Translations under genes and position numbers: made by a program
Source: Thalassospira tepidiphila MCCC 1A03514
GTDB lineage: Bacteria; Pseudomonadota; Alphaproteobacteria; Rhodospirillales; Thalassospiraceae
DNA length: 64,000 bases
Direction: 5' to 3'
Assembly (NCBI RefSeq): GCF_001662875.1
Contig: NZ_JPVZ01000014.1
Span: 18,275-82,274 of the forward strand
The notes under the pieces: generated by a model
Told to the model about the DNA's origin: nothing
Seen by the model: only the letters and a program-made list of their open reading frames with translations
Databases searched by the model: none
Shown here: piece after piece, positions 25,490 through 34,600 of the stretch
How positions within the stretch are numbered: the stretch's first letter is position 1
Layout: every line of letters starts with the position of its first letter

Positions 25490-26404
25490 ATGACAGATAT
25501 CAGCAAGCTTGACCTGAACCTGTTGGTGACACTCGACACCTTGCTGGCCGAACGCAATGTCACGCATGCGGCAAGGCGGCTGAACCTCAGCCAACCGGCA
25601 ATTTCAACACGGTTGACACGCCTGCGCGATTTGCTGGGCGATCCGCTATTGCTGCCCGCACAGCGCGGCATGATCCCGACCGAACGCGCACTTGAACTGC
25701 AAGAACCGCTGCATAACGCACTGGAAGGTGTGCGCCGGGTCGTTGCGGAAAACAGTCCGTTTGATCCATCAACAATCACCGCCACCATCGCCATTGCCGC
25801 CAGTGACTATGTGCAATACGCGATCCTGATGCCGCTTCTCGACGTTTTGCGGCGTGATGCGCCGGGGATCAAGGTCGCCTGGCGCACGATTAATACCTCC
25901 ATGCTCGATACCCAGATGGCGCGCGGTGATGTCAGCCTTGCGCTTTCAACGCCTGAAACCGCACCTGAAACGCTTCGGATGCGTAAAATCTATCGCGAGG
26001 AATATGTCGCAATCGCCAGATGCGATCATCCGGCAATCAGCGCGCCACTTGATCTCGACAGCTTTTGTGCGCTTGACCATGTGGTTGTGTCCCCCGAAGG
26101 CGGCGGCTTTAAGGGGCCAGCCGATGATGCCCTTGCGGCACTTGGACGAAAACGCAATGTTGCCCTGTCTGCGCCTGGGTTTCTTGTTGTCCCCGAAATC
26201 GTTGCACGCAGCGATATGATCGCCCTTGTGCCCAGACGGGTTGCCCACGGTCGCACCGGTCAGATCCAGATGTTTGATCCCCCGGTGCCTGTTACCGGTT
26301 TTGACATGGCGTTGATCTGGCATGACCGCACCACCACCCATCCCCTGTATCGCTGGCTCCGGGATCAGATCACAGCATTGATCGGAAATACCTCTGGAGA
26401 TTAA
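25490..26404 (+). CDS. LysR-family transcriptional regulator
   Basis: This 304-residue regulator has an N-terminal winged helix-turn-helix (about residues 5-65: LLAERNVTHAARRLNLSQPAISTRL), a linker helix, and a LysR substrate-binding domain (about 90-300) with two alpha/beta lobes. The full length is normal. The inducer is unknown; quinones or electrophiles are a guess from its divergent partner, the quinone reductase at 24553-25392. It ends close to a terminator that mainly serves the opposite gene. Confidence 0.92.
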   Translation: MTDISKLDLNLLVTLDTLLAERNVTHAARRLNLSQPAISTRLTRLRDLLGDPLLLPAQRGMIPTERALELQEPLHNALEGVRRVVAENSPFDPSTITATIAIAASDYVQYAILMPLLDVLRRDAPGIKVAWRTINTSMLDTQMARGDVSLALSTPETAPETLRMRKIYREEYVAIARCDHPAISAPLDLDSFCALDHVVVSPEGGGFKGPADDALAALGRKRNVALSAPGFLVVPEIVARSDMIALVPRRVAHGRTGQIQMFDPPVPVTGFDMALIWHDRTTTHPLYRWLRDQITALIGNTSGD

Positions 26405-26422
26405 CCGGCAGACCCCGAAAAT

Positions 26423-26460
26423 AAAAAAGGCCGACCCGCGACATTCACGCGGATCGGCCC
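26423..26460 (-). terminator. Intrinsic terminator of the medium-chain dehydrogenase gene
   Basis: GGCCGACCCGCG (26429-26440) pairs with 26448-26459 with one mismatch. On the minus strand TTTTTTATTTT follows. It may also stop the convergent lysR transcript. Confidence 0.88.
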
Positions 26461-26495
26461 TTAATTCAGATGCCTGTTATTCTATGGCGCTCAGA

Positions 26496-27518
26496 TCAGT
26501 CGGCAATGCCGTCAAAGATGATCTTGCCAATGGCCTTGCCACTTTCCAGCAACGCATGCGCTTTCTGCAGGCTTTCCGGTGAAAGCGGGCCAAAGCTTTC
26601 ATTCGCGGTATTGGTGATGGTGCCCTCATCCACCAACTGGGCCACCGTCGCCAGAAGCTTGTGCTGTTCAATCATGTCAGCGGTCTGGAACATCGAACGG
26701 GTAAACATGAACTCGTATGAGAAGCTGGCAGACTTGGCTTTCAGAAGGTCCACATTGTGATTTTCCTGTGCCTCGGTGATCGTCACGATCCGGCCTTGCG
26801 GCGCGATGACAGTCGCCATCACATCAAAATACTGATCGGTTTCCGACGTGCAGAAAATGTAATCAACATTGGCAACATCAATCGCCGCCAGTTCTTCATC
26901 CAGCGGATTGCGATGGTTGATCACCTGATTCGCGCCAAGCTTTTTGACCCACGCCACAGTCTCCGGGCGCGATGCGGTCGTGATGACTTTCAGACCGGCA
27001 AGCTGGGCCAACTGAATGGCAATCGATCCAACACCACCGGCCCCGCCAATGATCAGGATCGTTTTGTTTGCATTGGCGTCAACCGCCTTGCGATCAATCA
27101 GAAGGCGATCAAACATCGCCTCCCACGCGGTAATCGTCGTCAATGGCAGCGCTGCGGCGGCGGCGAAATCAAGTGACTTCGGCTTGGGCGCGACAATGCG
27201 TTCATCAACAAGTTGCAGTTGGGCATTGGACCCCGAACGGGTCACATCCCCGGCATACCAGACTTCATCGCCCGGACGGAAAAGGGTGACGTCTTCGCCA
27301 ACAGCCTCGACCACACCGGCCGCATCCCAGCCAAGCACCTTGAAGGCACCGTCATCCTGCTTGCCCTTGCGGACTTTGAAATCGACCGGGTTCACTGCAA
27401 CGCCCTTTACCCTAACAAGGATATCGTGACCCTCGGCAATCGGGGCATCGGTTTCGATCTGGGTGAACAGGCCGTCGGTTTCGACCGGGGCAGATTTATA
27501 AATACCAATGGCTTTCAT
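26496..27518 (-). CDS. Zinc-type medium-chain dehydrogenase/quinone reductase
   Basis: This protein of about 340 residues belongs to the MDR superfamily, nearest to the 'zinc-binding alcohol dehydrogenase family' that groups with quinone oxidoreductases. It shows VKGVAVNPVDFKVRKG, LGWDAAGVVEAVGEDV, AAAALPLTTITAWEA and the nucleotide-binding IIGGAGGVGSIAIQLA. The catalytic zinc cysteines are not evident, so it is probably a zinc-free NADPH oxidoreductase acting on quinones or enones. Two in-frame ATGs exist (27527 and 27518). GGAAGGA lies too close to the first, so the second is chosen. It is divergent from an hxlR gene, with a perfect dyad between them. Confidence 0.85.
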   Translation of the reverse strand: MKAIGIYKSAPVETDGLFTQIETDAPIAEGHDILVRVKGVAVNPVDFKVRKGKQDDGAFKVLGWDAAGVVEAVGEDVTLFRPGDEVWYAGDVTRSGSNAQLQLVDERIVAPKPKSLDFAAAAALPLTTITAWEAMFDRLLIDRKAVDANANKTILIIGGAGGVGSIAIQLAQLAGLKVITTASRPETVAWVKKLGANQVINHRNPLDEELAAIDVANVDYIFCTSETDQYFDVMATVIAPQGRIVTITEAQENHNVDLLKAKSASFSYEFMFTRSMFQTADMIEQHKLLATVAQLVDEGTITNTANESFGPLSPESLQKAHALLESGKAIGKIIFDGIAD

Positions 27519-27611
27519 CTTTGGCATTTCCTTCCATCAAAGGTTTGATTTGTGAATGGCCAAGTTTTAACGCATAATCCTCATTGAAATAAGTACGCAC
27601 AATTTCAGCAT

Positions 27612-27633
27612 ATAGTATCAATTTGTATACTAT
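27612..27633. promoter_or_regulatory. Predicted HxlR operator
   Basis: ATAGTAT-N8-ATACTAT is a perfect dyad midway between the divergent dehydrogenase (start 27518) and hxlR (start 27697) genes, in an AT-rich region. Position and TA-rich symmetric arms fit the sites of HxlR/YodB-type redox-sensing repressors. Confidence 0.6.
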
Positions 27634-27696
27634 TGTGGATTTCCGGGCATTACGGGCACATTCCCTGATCCGGTCTTGCTGATCTGGAGGTTAATG

Positions 27697-28065
27697 ATGA
27701 ATAGCTGCCCACCCAACAGAAGCCCCGGCTGCCCGGTTGAAGGCGCGCTTGATATGATTGGCGGCAAGTGGAAGGGCGTTGTGATGTTCCATCTGCTTGA
27801 TGGCACGAAACGCTTTAACGAGCTGCGCCGTCTGATGCCCGGCGTCACCCAGCGCATGCTGACCCGCCAGCTCCGCGAACTTGAAACCGACGGGCTTGTA
27901 CATCGTGAAGTTTACGCCGAAGTCCCGCCGCGCGTTGAATACAGCCTGACCCAAAAGGGTGAAACGCTGCGCGGCATTATTCTGGCCTTAAAGGACTGGG
28001 GCGAAACCCACGTTCCATATTATGCGATGTCAAAACGCCCGATGCCCGAAAGTGAATCCGCCTGA
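27697..28065 (+). CDS. HxlR-family transcriptional regulator
   Basis: This 122-residue winged-helix regulator shows the family core CPVEGALDMIGGKWK, FNELRRLMPGVTQRMLTRQLRELE, VHREVYAEVPPRVEYSLT and GETLRGIILALKDWG. Cysteines near the N-terminus (positions 4 and 12) could sense oxidants or quinones as in YodB/QorR relatives. GGAGG is 6 nt before the ATG at 27697 and 3 nt before another ATG at 27694; the former is preferred. It likely represses the divergent oxidoreductase through the dyad at 27612-27633. Its stop codon touches that of the convergent GNAT gene. Confidence 0.92.
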   Translation: MNSCPPNRSPGCPVEGALDMIGGKWKGVVMFHLLDGTKRFNELRRLMPGVTQRMLTRQLRELETDGLVHREVYAEVPPRVEYSLTQKGETLRGIILALKDWGETHVPYYAMSKRPMPESESA

Positions 28066-28560
28066 TCAGATTTGCTGCAAATCGCGCGCCATTTTCCAGA
28101 ATGTCGTTCTGTCATATCCGTCATGGACACCTTCGCCGGCAATCGCAAACCCGCGTGATTTGAAGAACGCGATATTGTCTTCAAGTTCGATCCGGACACT
28201 AAGCCGCATATGCTGCTTGCCGCGATCACGCGCAAATGCACAGGCGGCTTCGACCAATGCCTTGCCGATACCAGCCCCCTTGACCGCCGGGTCAACCGAA
28301 AGCTTGTAAAGATAGGCGTCCTTGCCGACATCCTCGATCCAGATTTGGCCGATGATGTTGCCACTAACATCCCGGGCGACGAACAGTGTGTCGCGGGCAA
28401 AACGCCATTGCAGTTCTGAAACCGAAACCGATTTGGCCGAACTTGGCGGATCGACAATATCGTCCTGAAAGGCAAAGGCTGCCAAAAGAATTTCAACAAG
28501 CCGCTCGAACGAAACGTCGTCCGGGGCATTGATGTGTGTGATCTCGATACTGGACGTCAT
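28066..28560 (-). CDS. GNAT-family N-acetyltransferase
   Basis: This 164-residue acetyltransferase has the acetyl-CoA pyrophosphate loop in VDPAVKGAGIGKALVEAA (motif A) and a following LSVRIELEDNIAFFKSRGF (motif B). The beta-4 strand YLYKLSV is present. The substrate is unknown. It is convergent with hxlR with no gap, and no terminator was identified between them. Confidence 0.88.
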   Translation of the reverse strand: MTSSIEITHINAPDDVSFERLVEILLAAFAFQDDIVDPPSSAKSVSVSELQWRFARDTLFVARDVSGNIIGQIWIEDVGKDAYLYKLSVDPAVKGAGIGKALVEAACAFARDRGKQHMRLSVRIELEDNIAFFKSRGFAIAGEGVHDGYDRTTFWKMARDLQQI

Positions 28561-28722
28561 GGGGTTCCACGTGCAAACTGTCAGGCGTAATGAATGTATG
28601 AAAACTACGCCATAATTATTACGTAAACGGAAAATATGGACTGTTCATAGCTCCGCCCTTGACGTGGCGGGTCGATATACTATGTTCCGCCCCATTGTTT
28701 CCCAGTCGGATATGATGCCCTG

Positions 28723-29679
28723 ATGCATAACTTCCTCGATTTTGAAAAGCCGATCGCCGAACTTGAAGGCAAGATCGAAGAGCTCCGTCATTTGACGGGC
28801 AGTGACGAAGTCAACATCGCAGACGAGGTTTCCCGCCTGCAGGAAAAGCTGACCAAGCTTTTGCAAGGCACCTATGGCAAGCTGACCCCCTGGCAGAAAA
28901 CCCAGGTGGCACGCCATCCTGATCGTCCGCATTTCACCGACTATATCGCCAACCTGTTTGACGATTTCACCCCGCTTTCCGGTGACCGCCAGTTTGGCGA
29001 AGACGCCGCAATCATCGGTGGTTTTGGTCGTTTGCAGGGCCGCACAGTGATGGTGATCGGCCATGAAAAAGGCCGCGATACCGAAACCCGTGTGAAACAC
29101 AATTTCGGTTCCGCCCGCCCGGAAGGCTATCGCAAGGCGATCCGCCTGATGCGTATGGCCGAGCGTTTCAACATTCCGGTTGTCACCCTTGTTGATACTG
29201 CTGGCGCCTTCCCGGGTGCCGATGCCGAGGCGCGCGGCCAGTCCGAAGCCATCGCACGGTCGATCGAAGCCTGCCTTGATATCAAGGTGCCGCTGGTATC
29301 TGTCATCATCGGCGAAGGTGGATCAGGTGGTGCGATTGCGCTTGCCGTTGCCAACAACGTTCTGATGCTTGAAAACTCGATTTATTCGGTAATCTCGCCA
29401 GAAGGTTGCGCATCCATTCTGTGGCGCTCTGGCGACGAAGCCAAAACCGCTGCCGAGGCGCTCCGTCTTACCGCACAGGATCTGTTGCAGCTTGGCGTGA
29501 TCGACGAAATCGTGCCAGAGCCGCTTGGCGGCGCACAGCGCGATGCCAAGGAAGCCTGCAAACGGGTTGGCAAAGCGATCATCAAGGCACTTGAAAGCAT
29601 GGACGATGTCGAAGGTGGCGTGCTCAAGGCGCGCCGTCGTGACAAGTTCCTTGAAATGGGCCGCAAGGGCCTGAACTGA
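28723..29679 (+). CDS. accA: Acetyl-CoA carboxylase carboxyltransferase subunit alpha
   Basis: This 318-residue full-length AccA forms, with AccD, the carboxyltransferase that makes malonyl-CoA for fatty acid synthesis. Visible family segments are [18 protein letters not shown] at the N-terminus, [50 protein letters not shown], and [13 protein letters not shown], which makes the oxyanion hole. The C-terminal helices end in the [10 protein letters not shown] segment. The promoter is in the AT-rich 160-nt gap upstream. The sodium-channel gene follows 126 nt later on the same strand. Confidence 0.97.
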   Translation: MHNFLDFEKPIAELEGKIEELRHLTGSDEVNIADEVSRLQEKLTKLLQGTYGKLTPWQKTQVARHPDRPHFTDYIANLFDDFTPLSGDRQFGEDAAIIGGFGRLQGRTVMVIGHEKGRDTETRVKHNFGSARPEGYRKAIRLMRMAERFNIPVVTLVDTAGAFPGADAEARGQSEAIARSIEACLDIKVPLVSVIIGEGGSGGAIALAVANNVLMLENSIYSVISPEGCASILWRSGDEAKTAAEALRLTAQDLLQLGVIDEIVPEPLGGAQRDAKEACKRVGKAIIKALESMDDVEGGVLKARRRDKFLEMGRKGLN

Positions 29680-29805
29680 TTTTCCATTCAGGGCGCAGAC
29701 CATCGTCAATGATGCTGCGCCCTGTTGTCATTTTCCGGCGCAGTCTGTCCGTCGGTTATATCCGGCAAAATGAAGCGCCCTTTTCCGGCCTGGTCGGGAG
29801 GCACC

Positions 29806-30642
29806 ATGAATTTTCTTCGCCGGATCGTTGAATCCAAACGCTTTCAAAATTTCATCACCGCCGTCATTGCGATTAACGCCATCATCCTCGGGCTTGAAAC
29901 TTCCCCGACTGTGATGAATGCGGCGGGGTCGGTGCTGCATGTGCTCGATCAGGTGGCAGTGGCGATTTTTGTCATCGAACTGGTGATGAAACTTGCGCTC
30001 TATCGGCTGGCCTTCTTCAAGCGCGCCTGGAATGTCTTTGATTTCACGATTGTTGCCATCACCCTGATGCCAGCAGGCCAGGGTGTATCGGTCCTGCGTG
30101 CGTTGCGTATCCTGCGTGCCTTCCGCCTGATTTCAACGGTACCGTCCATGCGCAAGGTAGTCGAAGCCCTGATGCGCGCCATCCCCGGCATGATTTCGGT
30201 CCTGACACTTCTATCGCTGGTGTTTTATGTCTCGGCCGTGATGGCGACCAAGCTGTTTGGCGAAGGCTTCCCCGACTGGTTTGGCAATATTGGCGCGTCC
30301 CTTTATTCGCTGTTCCAGATCATGACGCTGGAAAGCTGGTCGATGGGCATCGTCCGTCCGGTGATGGAGTCTTACCCGCTGGCGTGGCTTTTCTTCGTGC
30401 CGTTCATTCTGGTAACGACATTTGCCGTCCTGAACCTGTTTATCGCGATTGTGGTTGATGCAATGTCGACACATGTCGATGTTGAAGAAACCCAGACCCG
30501 TGATGTGATCGAACTGGATCATCAGGAAATCATGACCGAACTGCGCGCTCTGCGTAGTGAAATGAGCAAACTTGCCAACGCCCGGAACGACCATCCTCAA
30601 GACGTCCCATCCGATCAAAACAAGACATCGACACCCTCCTGA
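29806..30642 (+). CDS. Bacterial voltage-gated sodium channel (NavAb type)
   Basis: This 278-residue single-domain six-helix channel forms homotetramers in the inner membrane. S4 holds four gating arginines at three-residue steps (R98, R101, R104, R107; VLRALRILRAFRL). The pore loop carries the selectivity filter T174-L-E-S-W-S-M-G181, the same as in NavAb, so Na+ selectivity is expected. S6 (about 197-220) leads into a neck and a C-terminal coiled coil (about 236-262), as in NaChBac relatives. The ATG at 29806 is set by GGGAGG five bases upstream; a longer frame would add a non-helical leader. Na+-coupled motility or pH homeostasis are the roles known for related channels. Confidence 0.93.
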   Translation: MNFLRRIVESKRFQNFITAVIAINAIILGLETSPTVMNAAGSVLHVLDQVAVAIFVIELVMKLALYRLAFFKRAWNVFDFTIVAITLMPAGQGVSVLRALRILRAFRLISTVPSMRKVVEALMRAIPGMISVLTLLSLVFYVSAVMATKLFGEGFPDWFGNIGASLYSLFQIMTLESWSMGIVRPVMESYPLAWLFFVPFILVTTFAVLNLFIAIVVDAMSTHVDVEETQTRDVIELDHQEIMTELRALRSEMSKLANARNDHPQDVPSDQNKTSTPS

Positions 30643-30755
30643 ACAGTCGGTCAGACCAGGCTTACCGGGAAAATTGAGCGGTTACTCATAAAAAGGGGGT
30701 GGTTAAACGCCCCGAACCTCGTCTAATCTTTCGACAAATATCGGGAGATCGGGGA

Positions 30756-31535
30756 ATGAAGCTAACGTTTGCGGGGACAGGATCGGCCTTTTGTATGGCC
30801 GCTGACAATTTTCAGAGCAACATGGTTCTGGAAACGACCCCGTCGGGCAATGACCAACCACAGCGCCTGCTGATTGACTGCGGTTCAGACGCGCGCCATT
30901 CGCTGCGCAACATTGGTCATATGCCAAACGACATTCATGGTGTCTATGTCAGCCATCTGCATTCGGACCATATCGGTGGGCTCGAATGGATGGCGCTTGC
31001 CAATTATTTCGTCTTCGAAGGCCACCGGGCGGAACTGTTTGCGGTCGACGAACTGCTTGAACCGCTGTGGGAACACTCATTGCGCGGCGGCCTTGAAATC
31101 AGCGATCACGGCAACAGCAAACTGTCGTCCTATTTCGATGTGGTCCCACTTTCCACCAAGAACGGTTTTGACTGGCATGGCATGCATTTCGATGTCATCC
31201 CGGTTGCGCATGTCGTGACACCGGAAAGCACGATGTATTCCTATGCCCTGTTCGGTCACGGCCAGAACAAGTCCTTCTTCCTGACAACAGATGCGATCTT
31301 CAATCCCGAAGATCATATGCCGTTCTACAAAAAGGCCGACATCATCTTTCAGGATTGCGAACTCGGCCCCCGTCATTCCGGGGTCCATGCCCATTACGAC
31401 CAACTTGTGACCCTGCCTGCCGAGATCAAGGCGAAGATGTGGCTCTATCACTATCAGGCTTATGATAAACCCGACGCCGTGGCGGACGGTTTCTGCGGGT
31501 TCATTGAACCGGAACAAAGTTTTGATCTTGGTTGA
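30756..31535 (+). CDS. MBL-fold metallo-hydrolase
   Basis: This 259-residue metallo-beta-lactamase-fold protein of the RNase Z/phosphodiesterase-like branch has H67-L-H69-S-D71-H72 as metal site, followed by later His and Asp ligands (PVAHV, FLTTDAIF). The N-terminus MKLTFAGTGSAF is typical of this branch. Substrates in the branch include tRNA 3' trailers, cyclic nucleotides and phosphodiesters; none can be assigned. The gene sits 121 nt before the ABC-cNMP fusion gene on the same strand, which makes a link to cyclic nucleotides conceivable but unproven. GGGAG lies eight bases before the chosen ATG. Confidence 0.82.
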   Translation: MKLTFAGTGSAFCMAADNFQSNMVLETTPSGNDQPQRLLIDCGSDARHSLRNIGHMPNDIHGVYVSHLHSDHIGGLEWMALANYFVFEGHRAELFAVDELLEPLWEHSLRGGLEISDHGNSKLSSYFDVVPLSTKNGFDWHGMHFDVIPVAHVVTPESTMYSYALFGHGQNKSFFLTTDAIFNPEDHMPFYKKADIIFQDCELGPRHSGVHAHYDQLVTLPAEIKAKMWLYHYQAYDKPDAVADGFCGFIEPEQSFDLG

Positions 31536-31570
31536 TCAGACAACCGGCGCATAACCTGCACACTGGGATT

Positions 31571-31586
31571 AGGACCTATAGGTCCT
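31571..31586. promoter_or_regulatory. 16-bp perfect palindrome upstream of the ABC-cNMP gene
   Basis: AGGACCTATAGGTCCT is a perfect dyad 70 nt before the ATG of the ABC-cNMP fusion gene and 36 nt after the MBL-fold gene stop. With no loop it is unlikely to act as a hairpin, so an operator is the likely reading. The regulator is unknown. Confidence 0.5.
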
Positions 31587-31656
31587 GACCCTGCCCAAAT
31601 ATAAAAACGAGCAAACGGAACAAAAATGTTCCACAACCACAAAACGGGACGTGCGA

Positions 31657-34600
31657 ATGCCCAAATCGGTTTTTGCCTATATATGGCGTCATAGCCGCCT
31701 CCAGCAGATCATGCTGACATTGGTCACGCTGGCCTCTTTCCCGTTTCTCTATTACTCGCTTGATCTGCCCAAGCAGATCGTCAACGAGGCCATCGGTGGT
31801 GCTGGTGCGCCCTATGACATCCTTGGCATCGATCTGACCCAGATCGAGTATCTGTTCGCCCTCTCGGGCATTTTTCTGGCCCTCGTCTTCGTTAATGGCG
31901 GCTTCAAATACTTCATCAACGTCTATCAGGGCGTGATGGCAGAACGCATGCTGCGTCGCATGCGCTACGAGCTTTTTGACCGTGTTCTGCGTTTTCCGCT
32001 GCCGCATTTCCGCAAGACCAGCCAGGGCGAAATCGTTTCCATGATCACCGCCGAAGCCGAACCGTTGGGCGGCTTCTTTGGCGAGGCCTATGCCCTGCCG
32101 CTGTATCAGGGCGGCATTCTGATCACGATTTCGGCCTTTATCTTTATTCAGGACCCTTTGATGGGGCTGGCAGCGATCGCGTTTTATCCGTTGCAGGGCT
32201 ATCTGATCCCGAAACTGCAACGCCGCGTGAACCTGCTTGGCAAACAGCGCGTTCAGAACGTGCGCCGCATGTCCGAACATATCGGCGAGACGGTTGGTGG
32301 TGCGACCGATATCCGCGCAAACGAAACGCAAGGGTTCGAACTGACCCACTTCACCCAGCGGCTTGGCCGGATTTTCGAGATCCGCAAGGAAATCTATTTC
32401 CGTAAGTTCTTCATCAAGTTCCTGAACAACTTTATCGCCCAGATCACCCCGTTCTTCTTCTATTCCATCGGTGGCTATCTGGTGATTACCGGTGATCTGA
32501 GCTTCGGTGCGCTGGTTGCGGCTCTTGCCGCCTACAAGGACATGTCGGCACCGTGGAAAGAGCTTCTCGCCTATTATCAGCGCTTGGCTGACGCCAACAT
32601 CAAATACGAACAGCTGCACGAACAGTTCGAGCTGCCTGACCTTGCACCGGAACACGAACTGATTGCACCGGTTTCGCCAAAACTGGCCGGCCCGCTGGAT
32701 GTCAGCGCCCTGTCATGGACGGATGAAGACGGCACGCGTGTGGTGGAAAATGTTTCCTTTAATATGGGATTGCCGGGCAAGGCCCTTTTGACCGGCGCAT
32801 CAGACAGTGGCAAATCGCAACTTGCCCGTCTGATTGCCCACATCATGACCCCGACGGGCGGGCGCATTCAGTTTGCCGATTTTGATGCCACCACCCTTCC
32901 GGCTGCGGTGGTCGGGCAACGTCTGGCCTATGTAGGGGCGGATGCGTATCTGTTTAATGGCAGTATTTCCGATAACCTGTTCTATGGCCTGAAACACCGC
33001 CCCGTCCTTCTGGAGCAGGATAACGACAATCCCGCACCCGACAGCGATGCCGACGCCAAAGCCTATCCAGATCCCAAATTTGTCGATGTCGTCGAACTTG
33101 CCGATCCGGCCGACCTGCCCTGGAAGCTGACGCGCGAAATGTATGACGAGATCAAGATGTCGGGCAACATCCCCTATGATCCGTCTGCCGAGTGGATCGA
33201 TTATGTCGGACCGGGATTTGAATCGCGCGAAGACATGCAAAAGGAACTGATGCGCCTGCTTGAGGTGGTCGGCCTTGATCGTGATATTTATCGCATTGGC
33301 CTGTTGCGCCGCATCAGCCCTGAAGAACGCCCGAACCTTGTTCAATCGGTACTCGATGTCCGTCCGCGCCTTAAGGAAATTCTGGCCGAACGTCAGCTTT
33401 CCGACCTTGTCGAACCCTATGATTTCGACAAATACAACGACAATGCGCCGGTCGGCGTGAACATCCTGTTCGGCACACCATCGCGCACCGAATTCAAGCG
33501 GATGGACTTCCTGTCGCATCCCTATATCCAGAAAAGCCTGCGCGAAAGCGGCCTGTATGAAAAGATGATCAAGATGGGGCGTGAAACGCTTGATCTGATG
33601 ATCGAACTGTTTACCGGCCTGCCCCCGGGGCATGAATTCTTTGACCGTTACAGCTTTGTCTCGGCCGATGAAATGCCCGAGGTCAAGAACATCCTGAAAC
33701 GCACCGACGGTGTGCGTGTTGATGACATGCGCAAAGAGGACCAGTTGCGTCTTCTTGACGTTGCCATGCAACTGACCCCGGCCCGCCACCGCCTGCGCGT
33801 GATCGATGATGATTTCCGCGAACTTGTTCTTCAGGCCCGGCCCAAGTTCCGCGAAAACATGCCCGATGATCTGGCAGGCTATATCGACTTCTTCGAGGCT
33901 GATGGCTACGCATCAGCCGCACCGATCCTTGATAACTTGCTGTTTGGTCGCTTTGCCTATGGCCGTGCAAATTCCGAGGAACGCGTCGGCGAGGTCCTGT
34001 TTGAAATCGCCCATGAAGGCGGCCTTTACGAAGGATTGGTGTCCCTTGGCCTTGAAAGCCAGGTCGGCGTTGGCGGCAGCCGCATGTCCCAGACATTGCG
34101 TCAGAAAATCGCCCTTGTCCGTGCGCTGATCAAGAACCCGGATCTTCTGGTCGTCGACGAAGGTCTTTCGGCCCTGGACCGCGAAACCCGCGAAAGCATC
34201 ATCAATTACCTTACGGGTGAAAGTGACCATACCAGTCTGGTTTGGGTCGATGATGATGACCATGCCGGCGAAAAGTTCGATACCTTGCTCTATATGTCGA
34301 ACGGAAAGCTGGTCAAACGCAAAAGCGTTGCCGATGACAGTGAAACAACAACCGAAGAAACCGAAGACGAAGCCGCAGCCGCACTGGCCGCAGGCGACAT
34401 CGATCAGGAAGTCCGGTTGCTGCGCACGATCCCGCTGTTCGCCGGCCTCGACCCCAGTGTCGTCAAGCTGCTGGCCTTTACCAGCCCCCGCCTGACCTTC
34501 AAACATGGCGAGGTTCTCGTCAAACAGGGCGATCCGGGTGATGCCGCCTTTATCGTCATTTCCGGGCGCGGTGAAATCTGGCTGACCACCGATGAACACC

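Noticed and set aside
25393..25794. N-terminal extension of the quinone reductase by 134 residues
   Set aside because: The extension is the antisense of lysR. A good ribosome binding site and the flavodoxin-fold N-terminus begin at 25392.
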